The notes beneath the pieces were generated by a model. The model saw nothing but the letters and a program-made list of their open reading frames with translations, was not told the DNA's origin and made no database searches. Both the position numbers and the translations under genes were made by a program. Of a stretch of DNA of 15,021 nt, positions 6,040-14,000 are shown piece by piece (position 1 is the first letter of the stretch; each line of letters begins with the position of its first letter). Source of the stretch: DASPXY01 sp038227745 (GTDB lineage: Bacteria > Planctomycetota > Planctomycetia > Gemmatales > Gemmataceae); NCBI GenBank assembly GCA_038227745.1, contig JBBRPS010000163.1:1-15021 (forward strand). Direction: 5' to 3'.

Positions 6040-6744
6040 TTAGACGCTCGCGCCGAGCGTTTGCAGGCGCGCCCGGTGATATTTTTCCAGTTCGGCGTTG
6101 GCGTGAACGATGGCCGCCAGCCTGTCGATCACGGCGGCGAGGTGCTTGCCGGGCAAGGCGAAGTAGAACTCGTCGTCGCCGAGGTCCGTGTAGACGCGGT
6201 TGCCGATACAGCCCAGGCTGGAAACGGCGCCCTGCGTCCGCATCGCGAGGGGGATCGCGGCACAGGTGGGCCGGCCCATCAGGGGTGTCGTACCGCCAAC
6301 CCCCGCCGCCCGGCTGGCCTCTTCGAGGAGCATCACCTGCCGGGCGTTGCCGCGCACCAGGACCACGTCCGGCGGTTGGCCCGCGTCCGTCAGAGGCCCG
6401 TAGACCGCCACGCCGAAGCGCTCCTCGCGCCGCGGGATGCCCGGCACTTCGTCGGTGCGGAGGTAGCCGAGGGACACCATCGTCCCGACGACATCGTGCA
6501 GCGCCTGCGCCTGCGGCGGCGGCAGTTCGACGCCGTGCGTATACGCGCCGATTGGACAGTTGTAATGGTCCGCGGCCTCGGTGTAGAACGTCTGTCCGTC
6601 GGCTGCGCGCTTCCAGTAGGTGCAGCCGGAGGGGCCCGCCGCGGCCGTGCGCGGGACAGCGGCGGGCGGAGTGGTGTGGAAGGTCACGCCGACGGGCGCC
6701 GCCTCGAGGCCGAGGAGCGCCTGCATCTGGTTTGCCGTGGTCAT
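6040..6744 (-). CDS. DUF169-like cysteine-containing protein
   Basis: A 234-residue soluble protein with no signal peptide. It resembles the DUF169 (COG2043) family: an N-terminal LLGLEAAPVGVTF, cysteines in SGCTYWKRA (about C41), HYNCPIGAYTHGV, PTCAAIP and LGCIGNRVYT, and a C-terminal DDEFYFALPGKHL. The family's reaction is not established; conserved cysteines suggest metal, cluster or thiol chemistry. It contains no in-frame TGA. The start ATG has AGGAG about nine bases upstream. It is the first gene of the minus-strand set, about 80 bases before the U-U secreted protein, with a GC hairpin between, so joint transcription is likely but not shown. Family assignment is from memory of sequence style. 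Confidence 0.7.
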   Translation of the reverse strand: MTTANQMQALLGLEAAPVGVTFHTTPPAAVPRTAAAGPSGCTYWKRAADGQTFYTEAADHYNCPIGAYTHGVELPPPQAQALHDVVGTMVSLGYLRTDEVPGIPRREERFGVAVYGPLTDAGQPPDVVLVRGNARQVMLLEEASRAAGVGGTTPLMGRPTCAAIPLAMRTQGAVSSLGCIGNRVYTDLGDDEFYFALPGKHLAAVIDRLAAIVHANAELEKYHRARLQTLGASV

Positions 6745-6844
6745 GCTCGGATGTCTCCTCACGTTGCGCTCATCATACCTGAAACGCGAGGCCGTTACAC
6801 GCTTTTTCCCGAACAGATGAGTGGCGTAAACGGGCCGGGGGCGG

Positions 6845-6906
6845 GCGCGAAACGGCAAGCCAGCTCCGTTCCGCCGACGGAGGGCGCCTGGCTTGCCGTT
6901 TCGCGC
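6845..6906. repeat. Perfect 18-bp inverted repeat between convergent-side gene ends
   Basis: Arms 6845-6862 and 6889-6906 (starting gcgcgaaacggcaagcca) are exact reverse complements. Inside, CTCCGT (6864-6869) and ACGGAG (6877-6882) pair again, so the transcript could fold as a long two-part hairpin. It lies just beyond the stop of the gene at 6930-7370 and upstream of the DUF169-like gene, so it may end the former's transcript. Confidence 0.85.
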
Positions 6907-6929
6907 TCGCGCCACCCCTGCCGCGCGCC

Positions 6930-7370
6930 TTATTTCTTGCGCTTGATGACGACGACATTCAGCTCGTCCTCCTTGGACGTGCTGAACGTCTTCGGCCGCG
7001 GCTTGCCGGAGTCGTTGATGCAGAACTTGACGGTGTCGCCGGCGATCTCGTAGATGCCCAGTTCCGTCTTGCCCTTGTCCTCTCCGGTAAGGTAGGTGAA
7101 ATCGACCTCGCTGGGCTTCTTCGTCGGGTCGAGTTTGAAGCGCAGCTCCTCCATCACCTTGCCCTTCTCGAGGATGGCGAGCTTGTCGCCCTTGATCTCG
7201 GCCGACAGTTCCTTCGTGATCTCCTCGGGGGCCTTTTTGCCCTTCTCCTCCAGCAGGACGACCGTCCACGTCCCCTGCAGCTGGTCCTGGTCCTTCTTGG
7301 CGTCGCCCGCGGTGCCGGCGGCGACGGCGGCCAGGGTCAGGGCGAGGGCGGTCAGGATCGGCGCTCTCAT
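6930..7370 (-). CDS. TIGR03067-type secreted domain protein
   Basis: A 146-residue exported protein: signal peptide to about residue 20 (LAAVAAGTAG), then a lipocalin-like small beta domain (QLQGTWTVVLLEEKGKKAP, KGDKLAILEKGKV, VDFTYLTGEDKGKTELGIYEIAGDTVKFCIN, KPRPKTFST). This QGTW-start and lAI-start layout is the TIGR03067 family, hugely expanded in Gemmata-type planctomycetes. Function is unknown. The ATG follows GGAGG by six bases. It is divergent from the superoxide dismutase; the 256-base gap between them holds both leader regions and I see no clear promoter there. Confidence 0.9.
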   Translation of the reverse strand: MRAPILTALALTLAAVAAGTAGDAKKDQDQLQGTWTVVLLEEKGKKAPEEITKELSAEIKGDKLAILEKGKVMEELRFKLDPTKKPSEVDFTYLTGEDKGKTELGIYEIAGDTVKFCINDSGKPRPKTFSTSKEDELNVVVIKRKK

Positions 7371-7626
7371 GCGAATCCTCCGACGAAAGGGGTTTCCGTT
7401 GCGGGAAAACCTACCACGGCGGCCTTTCCGGGGCAACGCCAATGCGCCGCCCTTGCCCGTCCCCCCGCGGCGCCCGGCCGTTGCCGTCCCCATCGGGGGG
7501 AATACATTAGCCTGCGCGACGCGCCCCCCGGCGCGGACGCTTCTCGACAGCGCTCACAGCCCCCCACGTGCCCAACCTCTTCCGTTCGGGGGAGGCGAAC
7601 CGATTTCTTTTCTGAGGGAGGACAAC

Positions 7627-8247
7627 ATGGCTTTCACCCTGCCGCCCCTGCCGTACCCCGCCGACGCCCTCGAGCCGCACATCGACAAGATGACCATGGA
7701 GATTCACCACGACCGGCACCACAAGGCCTACGTGGACAACCTCAACAAGGCCCTCGAGGGCCACGCGGCGCTGCAGAGCAAGTCGATCGAGCAACTCATG
7801 CGCGACATCAAGCAGGTGCCCGAGAACGTCCGCCAGGCGGTGATCAACAACGGCGGCGGCCACGCCAACCACAGCATGTTCTGGGAGATCATGGGCCCCG
7901 GCGCCGGCGGCAAGCCCAGCGGCCCGCTCGCCGACGACATCGCCAAGGCGTTCGGCGACTTCGCCGCTTTCCAGGCGCAGGTCAAGCAGGCGGGCGTGTC
8001 GCGCTTCGGCAGCGGCTGGGCGTGGCTGATCTTCGCGGACAGCAAACTGCAGATCATCAGCACGCCGAACCAGGACAGCCCGTACATGAACAACCAGGTG
8101 CCCATCCTCGGCGTGGACGTCTGGGAGCACGCCTATTACCTGAAGTACCAGAACAAGCGGCCCGACTACCTCGACGCCTGGTGGAACGTCGTCAACTGGA
8201 ACAACGTCGCGAAGCGCTACAGCGACGCGAAGGCCGGCAAGGTGTAG
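7627..8247 (+). CDS. sodA: Superoxide dismutase, Mn-type
   Basis: A 206-residue Fe/Mn superoxide dismutase that disproportionates superoxide to oxygen and hydrogen peroxide in the cytoplasm. Metal ligands are all present: H27 (MEIHHDRHH), H82 (GGGHANHSMFW), D164 and H168 (DVWEHAYYLKYQN). The active-site glutamine in STPNQDSP (Q149), rather than a glutamine in the N-terminal half, marks the Mn-type group, as does the GSGWAWL stretch. Length is normal for the family. GGGAGGA lies shortly before the ATG. It is a single transcription unit with its own terminator immediately downstream. sodA is used by analogy; cambialistic use of Fe is possible. Confidence 0.95.
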   Translation: MAFTLPPLPYPADALEPHIDKMTMEIHHDRHHKAYVDNLNKALEGHAALQSKSIEQLMRDIKQVPENVRQAVINNGGGHANHSMFWEIMGPGAGGKPSGPLADDIAKAFGDFAAFQAQVKQAGVSRFGSGWAWLIFADSKLQIISTPNQDSPYMNNQVPILGVDVWEHAYYLKYQNKRPDYLDAWWNVVNWNNVAKRYSDAKAGKV

Positions 8248-8269
8248 GAGTCAGGGGTCAGGAACGGAA

Positions 8270-8304
8270 AAGCCCACGGGTGGCAACCCGTGGGCTTCTT
8301 TTCT
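8270..8304 (+). terminator. Intrinsic terminator of the superoxide dismutase gene
   Basis: A 12-bp perfect stem (aagcccacgggt, 8270-8281; acccgtgggctt, 8286-8297) with a GGCA loop, followed by a T-rich run ttcttttct, starting about 20 bases after the SOD stop. Flanking aggagtcag/ctgactcct (8246-8254 and 8303-8311) extends the symmetry. Confidence 0.9.
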
Positions 8305-8321
8305 GACTCCTGAGATTGCTC

Positions 8322-8349
8322 TTGACCTGTTTCCCGTTCCGGGTATAGT
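8322..8349 (+). promoter_or_regulatory. Sigma70-like promoter for the small lipoprotein gene
   Basis: TTGACC (8322-8327) and TATAGT (8344-8349) are close to the -35 and -10 consensus, separated by 16 bases, and lie about 60 bases upstream of the lipoprotein start. It is unusually clear for this GC-rich window. Confidence 0.65.
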
Positions 8350-8409
8350 CCCCGCCCCGGCGGTCGGGGGAAGGCCGCCATTCGGTGTTTCTCTGGCGGG
8401 GAGGGGACC

Positions 8410-8706
8410 ATGCGCGAGGTGTGGTGCTGGCTGGGGATGGCGTTTCTCCTGATCGCGGGGTGCCGCACGACGCCCCCTAATCTGAAACCGGACCCGCAGC
8501 CGGAACAGTACGTGCTTCCCCCCAAGGACGACCCGCGCTACGACAAGCCGTACGTCTACTCGAAGGATCCGAACGACCCGAACAAGTTCCACATCAATAG
8601 CGATCCGGGCAGCCCGGGCGCCCCGGGGAACCAGAACGTCATGCCGGGCCGCGGGCCGCGCAGCGGCTTCGGGCCGGGCGGCAGCGGCGGCGCTACCGGG
8701 TATTGA
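8410..8706 (+). CDS. Small lipoprotein, Pro/Gly-rich, unknown function
   Basis: A 98-residue predicted lipoprotein: short hydrophobic N-terminus with lipobox LIAGC (C18), then a proline- and aspartate-rich middle (PPKDDPRYDKPYVYS, KDPNDPNKF) and a glycine-rich C-terminus. I do not recognise a family; such small lipoproteins are common in Gemmataceae. The ATG has GGGGAGGGGA just upstream, and a promoter-like pair at 8322-8349 precedes it. A 15-bp inverted repeat follows the stop. Confidence 0.85.
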   Translation: MREVWCWLGMAFLLIAGCRTTPPNLKPDPQPEQYVLPPKDDPRYDKPYVYSKDPNDPNKFHINSDPGSPGAPGNQNVMPGRGPRSGFGPGGSGGATGY

Positions 8707-8725
8707 CGATCTGCGAACTCCACGG

Positions 8726-8769
8726 GCGGAGGGCGTGAGGCCGTGGCGACACGACCTCACGCCCTCCGC
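8726..8769. repeat. 15-bp inverted repeat after the small lipoprotein gene
   Basis: Arms gcggagggcgtgagg (8726-8740) and cctcacgccctccgc (8755-8769) are exact reverse complements with a 14-base loop, about 20 bases after the lipoprotein stop. It could end the transcript but has no T-run. Confidence 0.75.
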
Positions 8770-8775
8770 GGTCCC

Positions 8776-8881
8776 AAAGCGGGCTCGTTTAGCCGCGAGC
8801 CTCGGGCGCGCGCGCGACAGCGCGCTCGCCCCCCGCGCAGCGGGATCTGGCTCACCGCTCGCGGCTAAACGAGCACGCTTT
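8776..8881. repeat. Long inverted repeat of the 'tttagccgcgag' family
   Basis: Arms 8776-8799 and 8858-8881 are reverse complements with one mismatch; the inner 17 bases (8783-8799, 8858-8874) are perfect. The core tttagccgcgagcctcggg is shared with the repeat at 2633-2693. The right arm overlaps the stop codon of the gene at 8880-9689. The segment between the arms is GC-rich and I see no gene in it. Confidence 0.85.
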
Positions 8882-9689
8882 AACCAGGCGGGACCCAGTA
8901 GTCCAGCCCAAAGCGCTTCAGCAGCGCCCGCAGGGTCGCGACGATCTCGTCGCGCGTCGCCGCATCGAGGGGCGTCGCCCCCGCCGTCAACAGCAGGCCT
9001 TGCCAGTACAGCAGGACCGGCCAGCCCGCGTTTACCGCGGCGTTGTTGAACTGCTCGCGCACGCGCTGCCCCCACACCAGCCCGAAACGGTTGCGGAAAT
9101 CCAGCCAGAGCCGGTCGAGCTCGGCGAGCGGTGCCGCTGCCCGGCGCCAGCCGATCAGGCCCGCCCACGGGACCAGTCCCAGGCATACCCAGCCGGGCCG
9201 CACGCCCTCGGCGGACCGCCCAGCCAGGGCCGCCAACTCCCAGCCACACCCCAACGCCAGTAAGAGCGCCGCCGGTGCCAGGCGCGTCGGCAGGTAATTG
9301 AGGACGCCGACCGTCAGCGTCGCGCCCAGGAACAGCAGACGCACCGTGTCCGGCGGCCGACCGCCCAGCAGCAGCCCCTCCGCGAGCGGCAACAGCATCA
9401 CCGCCAGCAGACCGAGCAGGACGAAGTTCCACGCGGCGACGCCGGGCCGGCGGGCGCCGAGCACCGCCACGCCCGGACAGCCGGTCAGGCACAGGGCCAG
9501 GTAGCGGACGGTGTCGCGCTTGGCCGACTCGACCCCCGGGCCGGCGAACGCGACGGCGCCGAGCCACGCCACGCACGCCGCCACGCCCCAGTTGACGGAC
9601 TGCAGCAGGGTCGTGCGCCGGTTGGCCTGCCACGCCAGCCACAGCGGGAAGAGGGCGCTCAGGAAAAGCAGTGCGTACACGACTTGCAT
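8880..9689 (-). CDS. Multi-pass membrane protein, unknown function
   Basis: A 269-residue protein with about six to seven hydrophobic segments in its first 180 residues (for example VVYALLFLSALFPLWLAW, FVLLGLLAVMLLPLAEGLLL, LAPAALLLALGCGWELAAL), followed by a soluble C-terminal part of about 80 residues (PLAELDRLWLDFRNRFG, WGQRVREQF) ending in an Arg/Lys-rich helix and YWVPPG. I do not recognise the family. The N-terminal ATG lacks a clear ribosome site, so the exact start is uncertain. The stop codon lies within an inverted repeat that may end the transcript. Confidence 0.8.
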   Translation of the reverse strand: MQVVYALLFLSALFPLWLAWQANRRTTLLQSVNWGVAACVAWLGAVAFAGPGVESAKRDTVRYLALCLTGCPGVAVLGARRPGVAAWNFVLLGLLAVMLLPLAEGLLLGGRPPDTVRLLFLGATLTVGVLNYLPTRLAPAALLLALGCGWELAALAGRSAEGVRPGWVCLGLVPWAGLIGWRRAAAPLAELDRLWLDFRNRFGLVWGQRVREQFNNAAVNAGWPVLLYWQGLLLTAGATPLDAATRDEIVATLRALLKRFGLDYWVPPG

Positions 9690-9840
9690 GGGTGGTGAGG
9701 GCGCCCGTGACGGTTCTGTCGCGCCGCCCCGTGCGGCCTTCTCCGGTTTTCCTCAATCTCCCCAACGCGCCGGGCCGCCGCGGCCGATGAAGAGAGGGAA
9801 AGTCCCCTGGTCCCTTGACACTCGATGAGAGAGACTCCCG

Positions 9841-10524
9841 ATGCGCCGCTGCCGCTACCTTCTGGTCTGCGCGGTGATCCTCGCCGCCGCCCTGCCGGCG
9901 CCGGCAGGCATCTTCGGCAAGAAGAAGAAGCCGGACCCCGTTCAGCGCGTCCCCGAACTGATCCAGATCCTCCAGGCCGAGAAGGACGACCGCAAGCGCG
10001 CCGCGGCGGCGGAAGAACTGCGGCAGTTCGACCCGGCCCAGTTCCCGCAGATCGTGCCGACGCTCGTCGAGGTGCTGAAGACCGACCCGAAGGGGAACGT
10101 GCGCCTCGAAGCCGTCCACACGCTGGGCAAGCTCCGCCCGGTGTCCCAGCAGGCGGGGCAGGCGATGGAAAAGGCGGCGGGCGCCGACGCCTCGCTGCGG
10201 GTGCGCGTCCAGGCGCGGACGTCGCTGATGTTCTATCACATGGCGGGCTACAGCGCCGCGAAGAAGGCCGAGCCGCCCCCGCCGCCGGCGCGCGGGCCGC
10301 GGACCGACGAGCCGCCGCTGGCGGTCCCGAACCCCGCGCCGCCCACGGCCCAGACGCCGCCACCCCCGCTCGCGCCGTCAACGACGGAGGCGCCCCCACC
10401 GGCCACGGAGCCAGGGCCAAGCCTCTACCGACCGCTGCCCTCCACGCCGAGCCAGGCGCCTCCGGTGCAGCCTTCCGCCTCAGCACCGGAGTTGGACGGC
10501 CCGATCCTCACGCCGCCCCCGTGA
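9841..10524 (+). CDS. Secreted HEAT-repeat protein with proline-rich tail
   Basis: A 227-residue exported protein: signal peptide to about residue 22 (ILAAALPAPAG), then KKKK, HEAT-like helices at about 34-115 (VPELIQILQ, KRAAAAEELRQFD, IVPTLVEVLKTDP, VRLEAVHTLGKLRP, SLRVRVQARTSLMFY), and a proline-rich, low-complexity C-terminus of about 85 residues. HEAT repeats act as protein-interaction scaffolds; the partner is unknown. The arrangement of signal peptide, basic stretch, HEAT units and Pro tail is typical of planctomycetes. A weak purine-rich site (GAGAGAGA) precedes the ATG. Confidence 0.85.
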   Translation: MRRCRYLLVCAVILAAALPAPAGIFGKKKKPDPVQRVPELIQILQAEKDDRKRAAAAEELRQFDPAQFPQIVPTLVEVLKTDPKGNVRLEAVHTLGKLRPVSQQAGQAMEKAAGADASLRVRVQARTSLMFYHMAGYSAAKKAEPPPPPARGPRTDEPPLAVPNPAPPTAQTPPPPLAPSTTEAPPPATEPGPSLYRPLPSTPSQAPPVQPSASAPELDGPILTPPP

Positions 10525-10722
10525 GGAGCATCGGACCGAGCAGTTCGTTGGCGCGGCATTTGAGGTTCCCGCGGCGGTCGTTGTGGCGGTAGACCGAGCG
10601 CGGCAGCGTTAAGGGCGTCGCCTTTGTCCGCGTCGTGGTCACCTGTTACTGGGGCCTTGGCGGCGGGTTGAACGAGGTTCAGGTCTACGGGAAGTAGCTA
10701 ACAGCTTACGGACGAAAGCCTT

Positions 10723-10793
10723 GTAGGGCGGGCACTGCCCACCGCACGCTTCCCATGATCAGGGGATAAGGCGGTGGGCGGTGCCCACCCTAC
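10723..10793. repeat. 23-bp inverted repeat with two mismatches
   Basis: Arms 10723-10745 (gtagggcgggcactgccc...) and 10771-10793 pair with two mismatches around a 25-base loop. The gtgggcggtgcccacc core is the kind of short palindromic element often found scattered in bacterial genomes, possibly a miniature mobile element. Confidence 0.75.
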
Positions 10794-10856
10794 TGCCCCG
10801 CGGAGACCGTCCCCGCTGAAGTAAAGAACGAGCGCTTGAATTGGAGCATTACTGGA

Positions 10857-10895
10857 TCCCGCATGGCTAAACGACCGAGCTTTAGCCGCGCGGGA
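10857..10895. repeat. Degenerate copy of the 'tttagcc' inverted repeat
   Basis: tcccgcatggctaaa (10857-10871) pairs with tttagccgcgcggga (10881-10895) except for two bases. It shares the ggctaaa/tttagcc core with the repeats at 2633-2693 and 8776-8881. Confidence 0.6.
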
Positions 10896-10912
10896 CTCAG
10901 TAGCAGGCGGCA

Positions 10913-10945
10913 GGGCAGGGCCGGCGTTCGCCGCCGGCCCTGCCC
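10913..10945. repeat. GC hairpin between converging genes
   Basis: gggcagggccggcg (10913-10926) pairs perfectly with cgccggccctgccc (10932-10945) around five bases. It lies between the HEAT-repeat gene and the large surface protein, where a bidirectional transcript end would be expected, although no T-run follows. Confidence 0.7.
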
Positions 10946-11005
10946 CTCGCGCCCTCCGCAGACCCTGCGCCCCCTGCTGAGCGAGTGAGGCGCTGAGGGC
11001 CGGCG

Positions 11006-14000
11006 TTAGAACTTACCGCTGGCGAACACTTTGTCCAGTGCCACCGTCAGGCGGTTGCCGTCGCCGAGCAGGTCTCCCATCAGGTCGCCCGGGTGGAGCT
11101 TGGCATCCACGTCGTCCAGGCCGATGAGGTGCCCCATTTCGTGCATCACGACCGTCAGGAGGTCCATCTTGCCGGCCGCCGCCGTGCCCGGTTGGGCGTA
11201 GAGGGCGCCCCAGGGCGCGAGGGCGAACTCCTCGTCGCGTTCCGGGGTGGCGTCCAGGAACCAGCCGTGGCCGGCGGCGTTGCTGTCGATCACGACGGCG
11301 TTGGCGTTGATGTTGGCCATGCCGAGGAGCGGCCCCGGCAGCTGCTGCACCTCGAACCGGGCCTGGCCGAGCTGGGTCAGCACCCCCTCGCTCGCACCAG
11401 CAGCGCGGAACCGGGTCAGGGCCGCCGTCACCGCCGCGTTCAGGTCCTGCGGAGAGAGGGCGGCCGGGACCGGGCCGTCCGTGCGCTCGCCGTCCCCGGC
11501 CCGCTGCGGGCTGGCCGTCCCGAACGCGCCGGGCACCGGCTTCCAGTTCGTCCCGCCGTAGGGGAACGGGCCGACGTTGGGCTCGCCCGCCGAGTTGAAG
11601 TTGCGCAGCTTCCAGCCGGCGAAGATCGGCTCGAAGACGCCGACCGTGGTCGTGCCGTCGCCGTTCCAGTCGCCCGTGACCGGCACGTCGCCCTGCTTGC
11701 CGTACGCGAACGGCGCAAAGTCCGTGTTGCCCTGCGAGTTGCTGTTCCGCAGGAACCAGGTCATGGTGTTGGGCCGGACCACGCCGATGGTGGTCTTGCC
11801 GTCGCCGTCCCAGTCGCCCGTGACCGGGATGTCGCCGGGCATCCCGTAGACGAACACGATGTCGGCCGGGCCCGCGGAGTTGCTGTTCCGCAGCCTCCAG
11901 GTGGCGGTCTCGGGCTCGAAGACGCCCGCCGTGAACGTGCCGTTGCCGTCCCAATCCCCGACCACCGGGATGTCCCGGTTCGGCCTGCCGTAGGCGAACG
12001 GCAGGATGTCCTGCCCCCCGGCGGTGTTGCTGTTCCGCAGCTTCCAGACGGCGGTCTCGGGCTCGAAGATGCCGACCGTCCCCCTGTGGTCGCCGTCCCA
12101 GTCGCCGATCAACGGGGTGTCGATGGTGCGGCCGTACTGGAACGGGGTGATGTCCGGGGAGCCCTGGATGTTCGAGTTCTTCAGAGACCACGTGACGGTG
12201 GCCGGCGCCCACACGCCGACCGTGGACGGGGCCCGGACCGTAGCCGTGGCCGAAGCGGAGTTGTTCGCGGTGTTGGCGTCGGGGGTGCTGCTGGACGCCG
12301 AAGACGGGCTGGTGAGCATGGTGCCGGTGAGGATACCCGGCACGACCGTGGACACCACCGTGACCGTGACGCTGGCCCCGGCGTTCAGGGTGCCCAGGTT
12401 GGCCGTCACCGTCGCGCCCGACCTGCTGGCCGTCCCCTGGCTGGTCGTGACCGAGTCGAAGAGCGTGCCGAAGACCAGCTGGTCGGTCACGATCACGTTC
12501 TGGGCATCGCTCGGCCCAGTGTTGGTGACCTTGGTCGTGTAGGTCACCTGCTCCCCGGAGACGACCGGGTTGGGCGTCACGGTCTTGACCACCGCCAGGT
12601 TCGCCTGGGTGCCGACGGTGGTCGCCTGCATGGCGGTGTTGTTGCCCGGGGTGGTGTCGGGGTCCGAGGTCGTGACGCTGGCCGTATCGACGACCGTCGT
12701 GCCGCCGGGCGTGTCCGCGTTGACCTTGAGCAGCAGGGTGATGGTGGCGCTGGCGCCGGCGGCCAGGGTGCCGAGGTTCGCGGTCACCAGGCCGCTCGCC
12801 TGGCCGGCCGTGCCCTGGCTGGAGCCGACCGACACGAACGTGGTGTTGCCCGGCACCTGGTCGGTCAGGACCACGTTGTCGGCCGGGCTCGGTCCGGCGT
12901 TGCTCACCGTGACGGTATAGGTCAGGTTGTTCCCCGCCAGGACCGGGTCGGGCGCGTCCGCGATGCTCACGCTCAGGTCGGCCTTGTGGATGACGTTGGT
13001 GGTCTGCGTGGCGGTGTTGTTGCCCGGGACCAGGTCGGTGGTCCCGCTGCTGACCACCGCGGTGTTGGACAGCGTCGCTCCGTTGCCCGTGGTCGCCGAG
13101 ACCGCGACCACGAGCGTGACGGTGGCGGTGCCGTTGGGGGCGAGGGTGCCGAGGTTGGCGGTCACCACCCCGTTCGCCTGGGTGGCCGTGCCCTGGCTGG
13201 GCGTGGCCGAGACGAAAGTGGTGTTGGCCGGCAGCTGGTCGGTCAGCACCACACCGGTGGCGGAGCTGACCCCGGCGTTGGTGACGGTGATGGTGTAGGT
13301 CAGGTTGGTGCCGGCGACGACCGGGTCGGGCGAGTCGGTCTTGGTGACGGACAGGTCCGCCTGGGTGTTGACGGCGGTGTTCTGCGTGGCGCTGTTGTTG
13401 GCCGTGTTGTTGTCGGTCGTGCCCGAGGAGACCGCCGCCGTGTTGGTAAGGGTCGTGCCCTGCGGGGTGTTCGCGTTGACTTTGACCACGAAGGTGAACG
13501 CGGCGCTGGCGCCCGCCGCCAGGGACGAGATGAAGGCGGTGGCGGTGCCGGTCCCCCCGGCCGACGGGGTCACCAGGCTGAACGCCGGGCCGGACGTCTG
13601 GCTGGCGGACACGAAGGTCGTGTTGGCCGGCAGCACGTCGGTCAGCGCCACGTTCTGGGCGTCGCTCAGGCCGGCGTTGCTGACGGTAATCGTGTACGTC
13701 AGGTTCGTGCCGGCGTTGACCGGGTCGGGCGCGTCCGTCTTGGTGACGGACAGGTCGGCCTGGGAGATGACCGCGGTCGTCTGCGTGGCGCTGTTGTCGG
13801 CCGTGTTCGTCTCAGTCGTGGTGGTGGCGGCCGACGCCGTGTTGAGGACGGTCCCGCCCTGTGGCGCGTTGGCGTTCACCTTGACGACGAAGGTGAACGT
13901 GGCGCTGGCGCCCGCCGCCAGGGAGGCGATGATACTGGTGACGGTGCCGGTCGCGCCTACGGCCGGCGTGGTGCTGGTGAAGGCCGGCCCGGCCGTCTGG

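Larger units (their letters stand above)
10525..11005. other. Gene-free stretch between converging genes
   Basis: This 480-base stretch contains no supported gene on either strand. It holds three inverted repeats (10723-10793, 10857-10895, 10913-10945) and GC-rich flanks, and no recognisable RNA gene. Confidence 0.7.

Noticed and set aside
177..6744. A classical mer operon or hgcAB mercury-methylation locus
   Set aside because: No MerA, MerR, HgcA or HgcB-like protein is in the window; only MerT/MerP-like layouts are seen, so mercury is a hypothesis, not an annotation.
8251..10239. A 662-codon minus-strand open frame
   Set aside because: It runs across the lipoprotein, membrane-protein and HEAT genes in other frames, is Arg/Ala-rich low complexity and shows no domain.
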